Assembly: GCA_902806565.1 (NCBI GenBank)
Contig: CADCXA010000025.1
Location: 2,852,001-2,916,000, forward strand
Length of the DNA stretch: 64,000 nucleotides
Source of the DNA: Hypoxylon rubiginosum
Lineage: Eukaryota > Ascomycota > Sordariomycetes > Xylariales > Hypoxylaceae
Reading direction: 5' to 3'
A program made the translations under genes and the position numbers. The notes below the pieces were generated by a model. It saw only the letters and a program-made list of their open reading frames with translations, had not been told where the DNA came from and searched no databases. Of the stretch, positions 31,416 through 44,122 are shown piece by piece (the stretch's first letter is position 1; each line of letters opens with the position of its first letter).

Positions 31416-33219
31416 ATGGCGACGACGAGGTCGACGCTGCGGGAATACTTCCACACCGAGTATCAACCCGGCGAGCGGAAGTTAGTGCAGAAGATTGATT
31501 TCTTTATCTTGACCTTCTGCTGTCTCAGTTACTTCACAAACTACGTATGTGCATCGTTTGGTTCTCCCCGGCCGCGTCTCCCGGCGCTTCAGCGTGTAAC
31601 ATATGCCTAAGGGGCTGCTCAGCTGATTAATAATATGAAATTTATAAAAAAACAGTTGGACCGATCCAATCTCAGCAATGCCTACGTCTCGGGCATGGAG
31701 GAAGACCTCGGCTTCGTGGGCAACCAGCTGAACATCATCAACACGTGCTTCACCGTCGGCTACGTCATCGGCCAGATCCCCGCCAACCTGTCGCTGCACT
31801 ACGTCAAGCCGCGATACTTCTTCCCGGCCTGCATGGTGGTGTGGGCCGGCCTGACCATGGTCACCGCCTCGGCCCAGAAGCCCCAGAGCATCATGGCCAT
31901 CCGCTTCTTCCAGGGCATAGCCGAGGCCACCACCTTCGTCGGCACCCACTACATCCTCGGCTCCTGGTACACGGAGCGCGAGCTCGGCAAGCGTTCCGGC
32001 ATATTTACGGCGTCCGGTCTGGCCGGCACGATGATCGGGGGATTCATCCAGACGGGTATCCACTCTAGCTTAGATGGTAGAAATGGTCTGCGTGGTTGGC
32101 GTTGGCTATTTATCATAGATGGTATTGTGAGTCTTGACCTCCTATTCCGAGCGCAACCTCTCCTTTTCGCTCGTTAGCTTCGCCTTGGCGTGATTAAAAG
32201 GTGTTCTATTTGCGATGAGCCACTGCCGAATGATGAGAAGACGAAATGAAAGAAGACTAAAGACTCAAGGAGATGGCATATTAACGCCTTGTGTGTCTAG
32301 ATTACGCTGCCGGTAGCGCTATATGGCTTTATATTCTTCCCGGACACGCCGTCGACAACCAAGGCCTTCTATCTCACCGAATCCGAGAGAGCCTTGGCTG
32401 TGTCTCGCGTGCCCCCTGTGGAAGACCGATCGCCTGTCTCTTGGACCTTCTTCAAGAACGCCTTCTCGTCGTGGCTCTTCTGGGGCTTCGTCGTGCTCTG
32501 GATCATCGCCGGCGAGACCGAGTCGTTCAGCACGAACACTCTGATGGCTCTGTACCTGAAGAAGCACCCGACGACCACGTATTCGGTCCCCCAGCTGAAC
32601 AACTACCCCACGGGCGTGCCCGCCGTCGGCATCATATCGACGCTCTTCTGGGCGACGCTTACGGATTTCCTCCGCGGCAAGCGGTACCTCGTCGGCTACT
32701 TCATCGGCATCACGGGCGTGGTCACCTCCGCCATGGTCCTGGCGGCTTCCAAGGACCCGACGAACCCGGCGTCGACCGCGGTGGTGTTCGGCGCGTATTA
32801 CTGGGCGGGCGCCGTGTACGCGTGCCAGGCTACTTTCTTCGCCTGGGCGAACGACGCTCTCCGCTACGAGCAGCATATGTTCCGAGCTATCGTGCTGGCC
32901 GGGATGAACCTGGGGAGCAACGCGGTGAACGCTTGGTGGAGTATTATATTCTACGGGGCGTCCATGGCGCCGTGGTTTACCGTAAGTCGTCATCACCCCC
33001 TGCGGGCTGTATCCCCCAGCTACGGACGAAGATATCAGACTAACGAATATGATGCTCCAGAAGGGAATGTGGGCTATGATCGCCGTATCTATCTTGTTAG
33101 CTATCTGGACCGCGGGACTGTCGTATATGACTACCAAGCACGAGAGAGCGCGGAGGGCGGAGTTCACCGAGTCTTCTTCCGGTGTTGTCGTGGACCACAA
33201 GATTGCCGAGTATGCATGA
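31416..33219 (+). CDS. MFS permease of the Dal5/Fen2 anion:cation symporter family
   Basis: Exons 31416-31544, 31656-32126, 32301-32981 and 33061-33219, all in phase 0, give 479 residues. The protein is a 12-helix plasma-membrane carrier of the allantoate/pantothenate/nicotinate family. Family marks are LDRSNLSNAYVSGM after the first helix, LNIINTCFTVGYVIGQIPANL, RFFQGIAEA, HYILGSWYTERELGKRSGIF and GWRWLFIIDG. The last helix (MWAMIAVSILLAIW) is followed by a short cytosolic tail. The substrate inside this family (allantoate, ureidosuccinate, pantothenate, nicotinate or biotin precursors) cannot be told from sequence alone. The divergent amidase neighbour argues for an amide-bearing nitrogen compound. 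At 111 and 174 nt, the first two introns are longer than the window average. Confidence 0.92.
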
Positions 33220-36200
33220 GACGTAAGGGGTTCTGTTAGACCTAGCGTGAGAACGAATAATGGCTAATAATGGCTCGTGGCATAAATCGTTCAATTTGGA
33301 GTGCGTAATTACTTTCCCAAGTGTGTTTATCTCTTGGCTCCCTGTCGCCGTCACGCGAGGCCACAGCGGAAGCCTAAATAGCCAAGATCGAAATAACCAA
33401 TCTGCACATAGAAGAAGCTCAATTTCATGCACGTCTGTCTCTTGGTAATGCCGATATGCCTCATAGTAAAATGCCAATACGATACGCAGTGTAGTGTCGC
33501 TAGTGATATGCTTTTTCTTTGCAGTATTCTGGAGTCCAGCTATTGGTCTCGTCGTCCAAGTCTTCTTCGTATGTGATCATCCTCTTCGCGCAACGCACAT
33601 GGTAGCTTTAGTCCTCGTGCTTCACATCGTTTTCCTTATGATGTTTTATATCAAATGAGGATTGTCGATACAGGTTCGGACAGTTATGCGGGGTGTAAGG
33701 GGCAAGGAAGCTGCGGAGGAGATCAGGAGTCAACGAATGACAATCGAAAGGTGCTGATGGATTTCTAAATTCCGCTTTTTGACGATCGCAAAGCCAAGGC
33801 TTGGTGGCAAATTTATGATCGGATATGAAGGGCTACGCGTCAACTATACTTGAGATCTCGATCGAGGCACACTCGCAAAAGGCTTAGAGTCGTGTGAGGT
33901 CGTGACTAGAGCGGGCTGGTAGCGTTTCTACCTTTCCCTCATTGTCAAGTCGTCGTCGACGCCGGGTATGCAAGCAAGTCTCACTGTGATGTTTCTTCAC
34001 CTATACCCCTTATTCTATGATTGGTTGATCTTTCTTGTCAATATGTGCGTCTCGGCTTCGGAAGCGCTTTGTCGCGGATGCGCTCGATGTTATTAGGGGA
34101 TGGGATATAGGACGGAAGGGCACGTTCGACACCGTGGGCGTGTTATAGCTCCAAAAGGATATCTATTAGTAATGTTCTCTTTCCTCGTATTAGACTCCTT
34201 AGCTCTTAAATACAACATGAACAGGTCGGTTGGTCTGCTGTAGAGGCGGAAACTATCGGCTGTGACTTCTTGGTTCAAGACGGGATGGATCCCAGCCGTA
34301 AATAATGTCGATTTCATCCTTTCAAGCTATAGTGAATGTTCGTCTTACGGAGCCAAGTTCGGAGCAGCGTCGTTGTTGTATTTAGGCCTCGAGGATCGAG
34401 TATAAAGAGGACCGCATCGAGGTAAAATGATGGATAGTACTTGCGATGGTTCGACGTGGTTCGACGTAGTTGGCACGGGATGCTATTATCTAGGGAGGTA
34501 TTCCCGCTTTTAGATTTGGGATCTCTCTACACAATTCCCGCGAAGATGACAGCGCCCGGGGTTGCCAGGCCCCTCCTAAGCCTACATGTACCTAGATAGG
34601 TAAAGGTATCTGCCAGAGACCCTAGTACCCCCTTTCTTTTTAACACGACACCAACTATGACAAATGCACAAGGAGTATTATATCCAATTGTTAAAACACT
34701 AACTAGAATGCAATTCGATTCCTTTTCCGACCTTAAATGGCGAATACGTAACCTTAGATTTTGCCCCCTGATATCCCGATGTAGACTCGGCGGGTATAGG
34801 CAACCGGCTGCCTCAAGATATTCAAAGTCAAGCCGAGGACCACTTTGAACTACTGCCTACATGATGTAGGTAGGCACCTACCTGTCTAACATGAGCGAGC
34901 GTCATCATCTAAACTACATACGTAGATCTAAGGTGGCGAATATACCACGAGTAAAATATGGTTGACTATCGCATCTCCCCCCCTGTCAGCCTGTGTGTCG
35001 TCGGGCGTCACACGCCAAAAAGCTCATCGCAGGGATCTTACCATTTAAGCAGCCTGGCAGTCTGACATTTGACATATGCCCCCATGTGTGGCTAATGCTG
35101 GCTATTTGCATTGCTACTATAGATTATCTAGTTATACAGTAGTACTCCCAATAGAAGGACGCTGAGATTGGACCATACAGATTGTTTGTATTATTCACAG
35201 CATTAACAAAGAGTCGCGGATCTTGGAGATGACGACATGGTCTATCCCGACCGTCTGTCTCAGTCTTTCATCCCTTACGGGAACGGCCATGGTTGCGTTG
35301 CTGAGCGCGTGGAGATGATAGTCGAGCTGGGTACAGGTCTATAGGTTGACTTAGACGACGACGGTACCGAACATGCGTTGGGTTGGTCGGACGGGTAATA
35401 TCGTAGTTACACGAGATAGTCCATACAGTATCACATGTAGACCTTATGAGCAAACACTACCTACATGTAGGTATCATCGTCAACGCCTCGGTCTCTTACG
35501 TACCTGAGCCGCATATGGGGATATGGGGGGGAGAATTCAGATTTGATATCCCAGTAAGTGAATATGAATACGGTCTATACAGCAAATCAAGTAGGGGGCC
35601 CTTACCCGCAACAGAGCTACCTTGGGACAAGGATAGGGATGCGCGGCTTTGCATTGAAATTAAATTTCCGGTCCGAAGAGATTTATTCGATTCCCGATAT
35701 ATGACAAGGTCAAGGTCGGGTTTGCCGTTGACGAGCTGCACAATGTCGATATCGATATCGATGACGAGCCCCGATACAGAAATATTAGGTAACTAGGAAG
35801 TCGATCTAGGTTCTCTTGATCTACTACGTACATATTTATGGGTTTTTGAAAGTAAGTTTGACGGATTAAGGTAAAAAGAGCAGAGGCACTAGTACATAAA
35901 CGGCTTATACGGTGACGAATGGCGTAGCAGATAATAAAAGTTTCCTCTTATTGGCTCGGAGCGCGCTCCATGAGCCATCTGATTGGTCGGATTTATTCGA
36001 ATGGCTGCTCGGTCCTGACCACTGGGAGAGCTAGTGTGACTCTTGGCGATCCCTCCTTTGCCTCCTGTTTGACATAGGGTTCGATCTTGGTTCCCTCTGT
36101 ACGGGCTCTGGGCTCTCTCGAGTGCGTCGACTACCACTAACACCACTAACACCACTAACACCACTAACAGCACACCTACCTAGGTATGCGCCCGGTACCT

Positions 36201-36704
36201 ACTTGCTACCTAGACCTACTCCTCTGCCTGGGGCACTCCTCTACCACGGGTACCTAGGTAGGTACTGTACTTACCTAGCTAGGTATGTACTCGGCAAACC
36301 TAGCAGGCAATTATGTCGCCGTAAAATCGTCTTACTGGTACTTAAACATGCCCATCGCATCGTCAGTTATGCGGTGCGTGTCACGTACAGTATCATAGCC
36401 GGAACCAAGTTGCGTCCAAGTCCCAAAGCTTCGGCCGCAAGCCAGACGGATGCTGGCACTGTCTACTCTTCTTGACAAGTTGTAGCTGTCCAACACGCTT
36501 AATTAAAAGGCTGGACCACGCCAGGCACAGCTGGTTTGGAAGAGATTAGATCCCCAGACCATCACGGAGTGAGGCCCGAACCGTCCCACAGGTATGATTG
36601 GCCACATCCAAACCATCGTTTCCGATGTTGAGAGAAACTACAAGGCCTCCTCTCTTACTTGCTCTTGATTTTTTTTTTTAACGTAGCTGAACCTCCGGGC
36701 CAAA
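33220..36704. other. Gene-poor AT-rich region with peptide relics and minisatellite
   Basis: No intact gene is recognised in about 3.5 kb. Two plus-strand spots encode pieces of one peptide: YSKSSRGPL just before a stop at about 34822-34848, and SEYEYGLYSKSSRGPL at about 35557-35604, the latter inside a 116-codon frame (35446-35796). A 9-bp minisatellite lies at 36133-36168. ACCTAGGT palindromes lie at 36178-36185 and 36252-36259. This looks like decayed accessory DNA plus the promoter of the next regulator. Confidence 0.5.
36133..36168. repeat. Minisatellite (ACCACTAAC)4
   Basis: Four exact tandem 9-bp units lie about 540 bp upstream of the second Zn2Cys6 regulator. They are followed at once by copies of the ACCTAGGT palindrome. 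Confidence 0.85.
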
Positions 36705-39700
36705 ATGTCCGACTTCGACGTCCGGTAAGCATGAAACCTGTTATGGAGTCTCTGAGTTGTAGAAGACTTGCAGGATCCCAATGTCCGACAACTACAAACG
36801 TCTGCTTCCGGCGCCTATGCCTCCCGGCTCTGCCCACGCCAGCGCACCGGAAGCATCCTTCCCAAAGGATAGCGGCCCGCCCGTCAAGAAGCGTACCGTC
36901 TCCAAGGCCGCCTGCAACAACTGCCGCCTCAAGAAGATACGAGTAAGTACCCGGTTAGCCCCCAGTCGAGAGCCCTGCGCGGCCAAGTGTCACCTCTTAC
37001 GTCGTTAACCCGTACCCCTAGTGTGATGGCAAACGCCCGTCCTGCACGGCCTGTACCAAGGCCGGTGTAGAGTGCAACTTCGTTACCGCTAGCAGCGACG
37101 AGACCCCCTTCATGGCCTTGAAGCGCGAGGTCGAATCCCTCAGGAGGTCCACGGAAGACATGCTGGAGCTATTCGATGTGCTGGAGTCCGCCCCTGAAGC
37201 AGTTTCCATCGATATCCTGAGACGACTGAAGTCCGCCAGAAATCTGGCCGAGGTAGCGAACGACCCTTCCGATGTTTTAATGTCCATCAAGAAAGACCTC
37301 GGGGACGGCCACCTCTTGCCCGTGAAGCTATCCAATCGGCAGCTGATGGCTGGCCTCATACCCGAGACGCAACAAACCCCTGAGTACGAACTCATGATGC
37401 GATGCCCAACCTCATACCCCATGTTAATGCCCGTGGAGATCGCCTTCCTCAACCTAGCCGATCTGTTACGGCCGGCCATTCTTGAACCCCCAAAATCGCC
37501 CAGTTTGTATGACATAAATTCCCAGTGCTCGAATCCCCAGATACGCCTTGAGCAGCCTCCTCTGTCTAGCTATCGCTTAGCTAACGTATCTTAGTAGCAT
37601 GGGAAATGGGGAGAGCACGCCGTCGTCATCCGCAACTCCACTCGCTGGTCCAAGCGAGAGCACCCCCAGAAGTGCAATGTCGTCGGCTTGGCTGGACACG
37701 AGTAATCCTGAACCAGATAACTTCGAGCCTCTGCAATCACTGCAGGGGATCATCGACGATCGACTAAAAGGCGTCAACTTCCAGGCATGGACGAAGGTGC
37801 CCATTCCAAACGAGCTAGCTGCGACGCTGATCTCGATGTACCTAGAGATTGACCACCCGTGGTGCCCCCTATTCGATGCCGATTTGTTTCTGAATGACTG
37901 CATGCAGGAGAAAACTCATTTCTGCTCCTCCCTGCTTGTGAATGCTCTGCTAGCTTGGGCCTGTGTAAGTCATAATAGCGACACGGGCCCCGTCCCGACA
38001 AGGATGGAGGGGACTCTTGTTATTAGATGTATCGCTAACGTAACCTAGCAAACGTACTCGAATTTACTACCAGATGCTACGGGTTTCGCTGTCCCTTTCG
38101 AATCCGAGGCCGAGCGATTGTGGGCAACGGAGAAGGTCAACAACACGCTCACTGCGGTGGCGGCAGCTCAGTTGCTAAATAGCACGTCATCGTCCCAAGG
38201 TCGCGATGATTTTGCGAGCCAGATCCTAGATGAAGGCATCCAAATGGGGAGGCGGATGGGCCGTAAGTTAGTTCCTGGAGAGATATTCGGGGGTGGCGAC
38301 CGTATCGCCACCCTAACAAAATCCATGTCCTTGCCGTCTTTCTTATGCGCTCGTTGTATGGATCGCGCGATTGGCTAACCCCGGACACCCGCAGTCTTTG
38401 GGGTGGGCAACGAGAACGCATCGGCCTTAACTTGGCTAGATCACCACCAAGATTGGCTCAAGGCCGCATGTCATACCTCGTGGGGAATTTTCTCTTGCGC
38501 CTGGTGAGTCGGCCTACCGCCAAGATTTACGATGCATCTCCGATCTACCTCTATAGAGCAGTCGCTTACAGTTATGATCGACAGTATGCGCTCCCTGCAT
38601 CTTCACCGGGCAGAGATCGATAAGCCGCCCATGCTTCCTATGCCTGGCGAGTACTTCGAGGCTCGCGGGTCTTCTAACTTTCATTCCGCACACAGGAGAA
38701 GACTGGTGCCGACCCGAGTTGGTGACGCCTTCAGGGAGCTATGTAAACTGAATATAATCGTCCACGAGATCATTTGGGAATATTTTGGCAAAACCGATGT
38801 CGTCCCCGCCGCTCGAGCAACGATTGGATTCGCAGAACGGATATACCAGAGATTGTTTCAGTGGGCAGCCGAGCTTCCTCTCGAACTGGCGCGAGCAAGA
38901 CGCAATCGCCATTCTACTTTAATGTTGCAGTAAGGCACTTTCAATCGAATATCACCGTACCAATCCAACAGCGATTTTATTTTTATCTCGGCTTCTCGAT
39001 TGCCCGCTACGTTCACCCTACAGCATCCTAACCAGTTATATCTAGTCTCTACTACCACTGCACCGTGATGGAACTATTCTGGCCATTTTTACAGCAATCG
39101 GCCAACAAGCCGATAAATATAGCTCAACTTACAAGCACCTCAGCTATGCTGAAAGACATCCACGAAGCCTCAGTAAATCAACTTAAAAGGCTAGCACTTA
39201 TTTATTGCATCAACTTTAACAAGGCGTGTTCCTCGACGTTATGGCACATCGCACTCCTCTATCTAGCAAACGCGATGCTCTGCGAGACGATGCGTTCCGG
39301 GAAGGTGCGGGATCCCGAGTGTTGGTTCTACTTTATGCTCTGCATGACGTGTTATCAGAATATGTGGTACGTGCATTCCAATGGCTTGCCGAGGAGTTCA
39401 GCATTTCCTCGGAGAGTCTTGAGTTTTCGAATAGTGGTATACGTATGCTAACTTTTTCGTAGTACGTGATACCTTCTCCTTATGTTATCCCCTAATCCTG
39501 CACTATCCATGCTCCCCATTCGAGAATCTCCTTGTATCGCACTGATTGAAACTCACGGATGTTATTTCAGAAGAGAAATAATGCTTCTTGTTTCGCAGTG
39601 TGATACTGATTTCATGGTAGACGGTTCTTTCCAGGTAGTCGAAGTGACCATGCTTGGGCTTCTAAGCATGTCTCTGCGCAACGGGTTCCTCTCTAGTCCC

Positions 39701-39895
39701 GAGGCAAACACCGTCCTGAACTACATGAGAACGATAGGGCGGAGATATGACGCCCAGTTCACGGTCCGAGCGAGCTTTATGGTCGACCTCGAGTTGGCGA
39801 TGACGAACCCGAGAGAGGCACAGGTACAGACCTTGGCGGAGGCTTTCCACGAGTTGGCCATCTTTCGGGAGTTTACGACTGGCGAGCTCAGGTAA
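36705..39895 (+). CDS. Zn(II)2Cys6 transcription factor, NirA/Nit-4-like architecture
   Basis: Supported exons are 36705-36724, 36774-36942, 37022-37506, 37595-37964, 38049-38262, 38395-38503, 38585-38929 and 39046 to about 39366, then a last exon ending at stop 39893-39895. The zinc cluster spans an intron: ACNNCRLKKIR then CDGKRPSCTACTKAGVEC. A leucine-zipper-like stretch follows (FMALKREVESLRRSTEDMLEL). The fungal regulatory domain has HPWCPLFDADLFLND, GIFSCACMRSLHLHRAEIDKPP, TLMLHLYYHCTVMELFWPF and MLGLLSMSLRNGFLSS, and ends REFTTGELR. Several introns show clean CTAAC branch sites. The join between exon 8 and the last exon is unresolved: the best donor (GTACGT at 39367) cannot be spliced to the obvious acceptors without making a TGA, so the gene may be damaged there or use a microexon. 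A short upstream exon (MSDFDVR) may be replaced by a start at 36781. Likely a nuclear regulator; target unknown. Confidence 0.8.
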
Positions 39896-41984
39896 GTAAG
39901 AGCTGAATAGATGTAGGGAGAGCAACCTACCACTCTTCGAGCATAGAAGCCTCTAATGCGAAAGGGTACCTAGGCAGCGGCAGCACCGCTCACCTGAACA
40001 CGACGCGCACTCTTAAACCTAGACGTGACTCCATCCGTGAGGTGTAAAGGGCCCAGGACGTTTCTCCTCCAATCCGTACGCGCAACGACGCGCGCCTCGC
40101 GTTAAAGGTATATCATGTAACTTAGCTGAATTGTTGAGGTTAGCTAGTTCGACTAACGACTCGGTGTAGTACCCTGAATATTCGTACCCCCTAGAAGGCG
40201 GAGTGGGAAGGGTGGAAGCCATGATTTTATTACAGCATCTCCTCTTCTGCGAATTTTTCTGCGAAGTTACTCCCGTAGCGGTCGCTGAAAAATAATGAAA
40301 CCATCCTGTTCGATCAGGAAATCAGAGGAGCCCACACGATCCGCACTTCCAGGCTCCCTCACACAATGCAACTGCATGTGTGAGACTCGGCTCGTAATGC
40401 ACAGTACCTACGCTACCTTGGGACGGTAGCTTTCTAACTCTTCACGATACCCTCACTACTAAAATCATCTAGGCACGACTACTTTCCGGTCAGGTTCTAT
40501 CGTGTACAGTGCTATCGGAGCCTCTAAACTTATTATACTCTTCTCCCCGACCTCTGACATAATATCCGTTCCCCTTTAGCCCGTTTCGACCGACGAGCAC
40601 ATACGAATTGGGCAACTATATCGTATACCATCCATCGCTCAGCTAGCCCTATACCCATTAGGGCGTTTTCATTATTACTGCTGAACAACTTTGATTTAAT
40701 TCAACAACTGGCAATCACCAAAGCTTGCCACAGAGCTGGATACATTAGGCACCTACGTGGCCAAACTACCAGGAGGCCAGTCATTTGCCGCCCACACACA
40801 GGCTGATATTAAAGTACTACACGGAGACTCCCTTTCGAGCAGATTCGACAAAGCCCTGGCGAGACAGCGACGAGCATTACAATCTATTCCATTGTTATTG
40901 GGCAGGAGAGTCTCAGGGGTGGTATCATACGAACTTGGATGAAATTGCTTAGCGGCATGATTAGACGATGATACGAAAATATATACGGCGATAGAACGGG
41001 TTATGACGGATTCGACTTCCATTGTGCTTTACGTCTTAAGTACTCTAGACTGGGTATCGGCTTATGCTGTTTGTTCGGAGCCGGAAGAGAAACTATCGCA
41101 CGCGCGAGAAATGTTTCAGTACTAGAAATACACGGGTTTCCCTGTTAGATAGTTCAACTAGGGATCTGTGTTATATGCCTTTTACTCGTCCTATTTGACA
41201 CTTTATAACATGTACACTTAGGTCGTTCCAAATTTAGATAACATGCCAAGTAAAAACACACTATAAATGCACACCTCCCCCTTTTTTAAAAATAAAAATA
41301 AAAATATCCAAGTTCTCAGAAGAAATTACAACTATTGCTTATTTAACCTACTTATTAACAATTCCTAATATAAGTTTTTAAGTGCACGAGGGGAAAAAAA
41401 ACATCAAGACTCTTGTATTAGGAGGTAGGTATGTATCACCTACGATTGCGTTGTAGGTAACCTGAGATAGGAGGTAGGTAATGGTAATTAAAGGCTATAG
41501 TCATCGGTTTTTTTTTTACTCTTCTACCTATCTTATCAGCCTCCGCCGAGACTTTTGTGTTAGTTATGTTAGATATATTGTGCATAGGGACTCGATAGAT
41601 CTAGACTAGGGGGTTTCCCAAGGCCCTAGGTTGGAACCGGCATTCTGGATTGGGGACGTGGGGTAAGCTATACGCCGTGAGGAGTCATCTACTTTTTTTT
41701 TCTTCTTCCCAATGTATACTCCCCGAAGTCGTGCGGGGAACGGGGGACGAAAAGGCTTGTGACACAGTCCTTTTCTCTATACTCTCTCAGGTACTCACAA
41801 CTCCCTCAACCCCTGAGATTCTTCTTCAAGACATCTCGAGTAGCTCTGAGGGGTCTTGGCGTTCCTCGCGGTAGAGCATCCCCTCTATAAACTTGGTCGC
41901 TTATACTCGCGGGCCTCGAGTAACTTTCTTTGTCTTCGTTCGAACAGAGTAGTAAGAGTGTAGGCGCCCAAACATATAGCGAGA
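39896..41984. other. AT-rich spacer, nothing firmly recognised
   Basis: Two small ATG-led minus-strand frames (40019-40222, 67 aa; 40753-41022, 89 aa) have no recognisable features. Homopolymer A and T runs lie near 41285-41310, 41393-41401 and 41511-41519. The right part is the promoter of the nickel transporter gene. Confidence 0.45.
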
Positions 41985-43472
41985 ATGCCGCTCCGACTCC
42001 CGCCGCTGCTCTCCGCCCTGCAGCTCCCGGTCCCGAAGCGGCTGAAGGCGCTCCCGGCGCCCGTGGTCCGGATCATAGCCCTCCTAGTCCTAGCCAACAC
42101 GGTGGTCTGGGCGGCCGTGGGCGTGGTCCTGCGGTACCACCCGGCCATGATCAGCCCGGCCGTGCTGTCGTACACGCTGGGCCTCCGGCACGCCCTCGAC
42201 GCCGACCACATCAGCGCCATCGACCTCATGACGCGCCGCCTCATCGCCTCCGGCCAGCGCCCCGTCACCGTCGGCACCTTCTTCAGCCTCGGGCACTCGA
42301 CCATCGTCATCGTCACGTGTATCGTCGTCGCGGCTACGAGCGGCGCGCTGCGCGACCGCTTTGATAATTTCCAGTACGTCGGCGGCATCGTGGGGACGAG
42401 CGTTAGCGCCGCGTTTTTGATCCTGCTGTGTCTGGGAAACGGGTGGGTGCTGTACCGGCTCGTGCGCCGGCTGCGCGTCGTCTTGAGCGAGGCGGACCCG
42501 CACCACCCGGCGGAGGAGGGGGATGAGGAGGACGGCGGGCGCGACAGAAGCAGCTCCGAGGTCGGCCGAGAGGGGGATGGTCAGGACCAGGCTACGGCGC
42601 ACCTGCAGCTCGAGGGCGCCGGGTTCCTCGCCAACGTGTTCCGGAAGCTGTTCCGCATCGTGGATCGCCCTTGGAAGGTATGCTGTCATTTACCCTCGCT
42701 TCGTTTAATATCATATTTCGCGAATACCCCGTTCTTTACGAGCCGAGGTTCACCAAGGGTTGCTAGAGATTTTACAGGTGAAATATATATACTGACGTGA
42801 TTATACCTAGATGTATCCCCTAGGCGTCCTGTTCGGGCTCGGCTTCGATACGAGTTCCGAGATCGCCATCTTGGGTATCGCGAGCGTCCAGGGGGCGCAG
42901 GGCACGAGTCTCTGGGTGATTCTCATCTTCCCCCTCTTATTCACAGGTACGTCCCTCCCCTCTTCCCCTTTCCGAGGATTGACAAGAATACCTCACCCCT
43001 GGTGTTCGCTTCCCCTTGCTGACCAGCTCCACCAGCGGGCATGTGCATGCTCGACACCACCGACGGCGCCCTCATGATGGCCCTGTACACGTCCAAGGCC
43101 TTCGCGCGCGACGCCGTCGCCATCCTGTACTACTCCATCGTGCTGACGGGCATCACCGTCGTCGTCGCCGCCTTCATCGGCGTCATCCAGGTCCTGACCC
43201 TGATCGAGAACGTCGCCGAGCCCGAGGGCCGGTTCTGGGACGGCCTCGCCGCCGTCGGCGACCACTTCGACGTCGTCGGCGGCAGCATCTGCGGCCTCTT
43301 CCTCGTCGCCGGCCTCGGCTCCGTCGCCGCCTACGGGCCCTGGAGGCGCAGGGTCGAGAGCAGGAGGCGGCGTATCGCTTTAGCGTCCGAGAGCTTGCCG
43401 TCGGATTATGCCGAGGGGGCAGGTGTCTTTCGCGATGCGGACGATTCGACTTGTCCCGAGCCTGCGAGGTAG
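41985..43472 (+). CDS. High-affinity nickel/cobalt transporter (NiCoT family)
   Basis: Exons 41985-42677, 42811-42946 and 43036-43472 join to 421 residues. The protein imports Ni2+ and/or Co2+ across the plasma membrane. All four NiCoT signatures are present: LRHALDADHI with His69, Asp74 and His75 in helix II (the HX4DH metal motif), FFSLGHSTIV, LGFDTSSEI at the start of exon 2, and GMCMLDTTDGALM at the start of exon 3. Eight or so membrane segments are visible, with a long hydrophilic loop of acidic and Gly residues between helices IV and V, common in fungal members. The second intron has two possible CAG acceptors; the 43036 one restores TAGMCMLD. In fungi the usual client is urease, so the gene fits a nitrogen-use context (inference). 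GC is much higher than in its flanks. Confidence 0.94.
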
Positions 43473-44122
43473 TTAGTTGTCGTGCATATACGAGGAAATT
43501 TAGCTGGTTATGAATAAATAAGTGTCGGAGTAGTATTTATCAGACGAAGAAATACCCTAGTTGGTAGACGAGGATCTTGTCCATTGTATAGTAGCTTGGA
43601 TGAAGCACCCGCAAGCGTTAATACCAGCTTTAGGAGTCAATTTGGGCTATCACTTGCGATTGACAATATAAGGGAAACGTGAGTTTCGGAGTGGGATCAT
43701 GAATTGTCATTAGAAATGAAGAGAGATTCAGAGTACTACGTAACAGTCTCGCAACTCCATGACCAGTCTAAGTTTCTCCCCCCTTTCCTCTTCCTTTACT
43801 CCCCACCTCCCTTTACGTCTCCCTTATGAATTTCGCCCCCTGACGTTTCGTAAATAAATCAACGCGTGAAGATGAAATGCATAGCAGGTAGTTAATTCCC
43901 TCCCCATATCCGATCCGAATATAACTAACCCGCCGACGATCATCAAATCATGAGAGAAAATGCCGCGAAAATAGAAAGACGAGATAAACCCTTGCGATGA
44001 CGATGGTATCCGTGCTCCGAGAAAAAGAATAGAGCAACGCAATGCTATAATGCTGGACAATGCCGAAGAAATCACTAGCTACCTAGGGTAGCCACAAGAA
44101 CGTAGAGAGACAGATTATGCTC
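43473..44122. other. Convergent spacer between nickel transporter and calpain genes
   Basis: The spacer holds the two 3' UTRs. It is AT-rich and no gene is seen. Confidence 0.6.

Noticed and set aside
40019..41022. Two small ATG-led minus-strand frames (67 and 89 codons)
   Set aside because: No signal peptide, cysteine pattern, domain or supporting context is visible.
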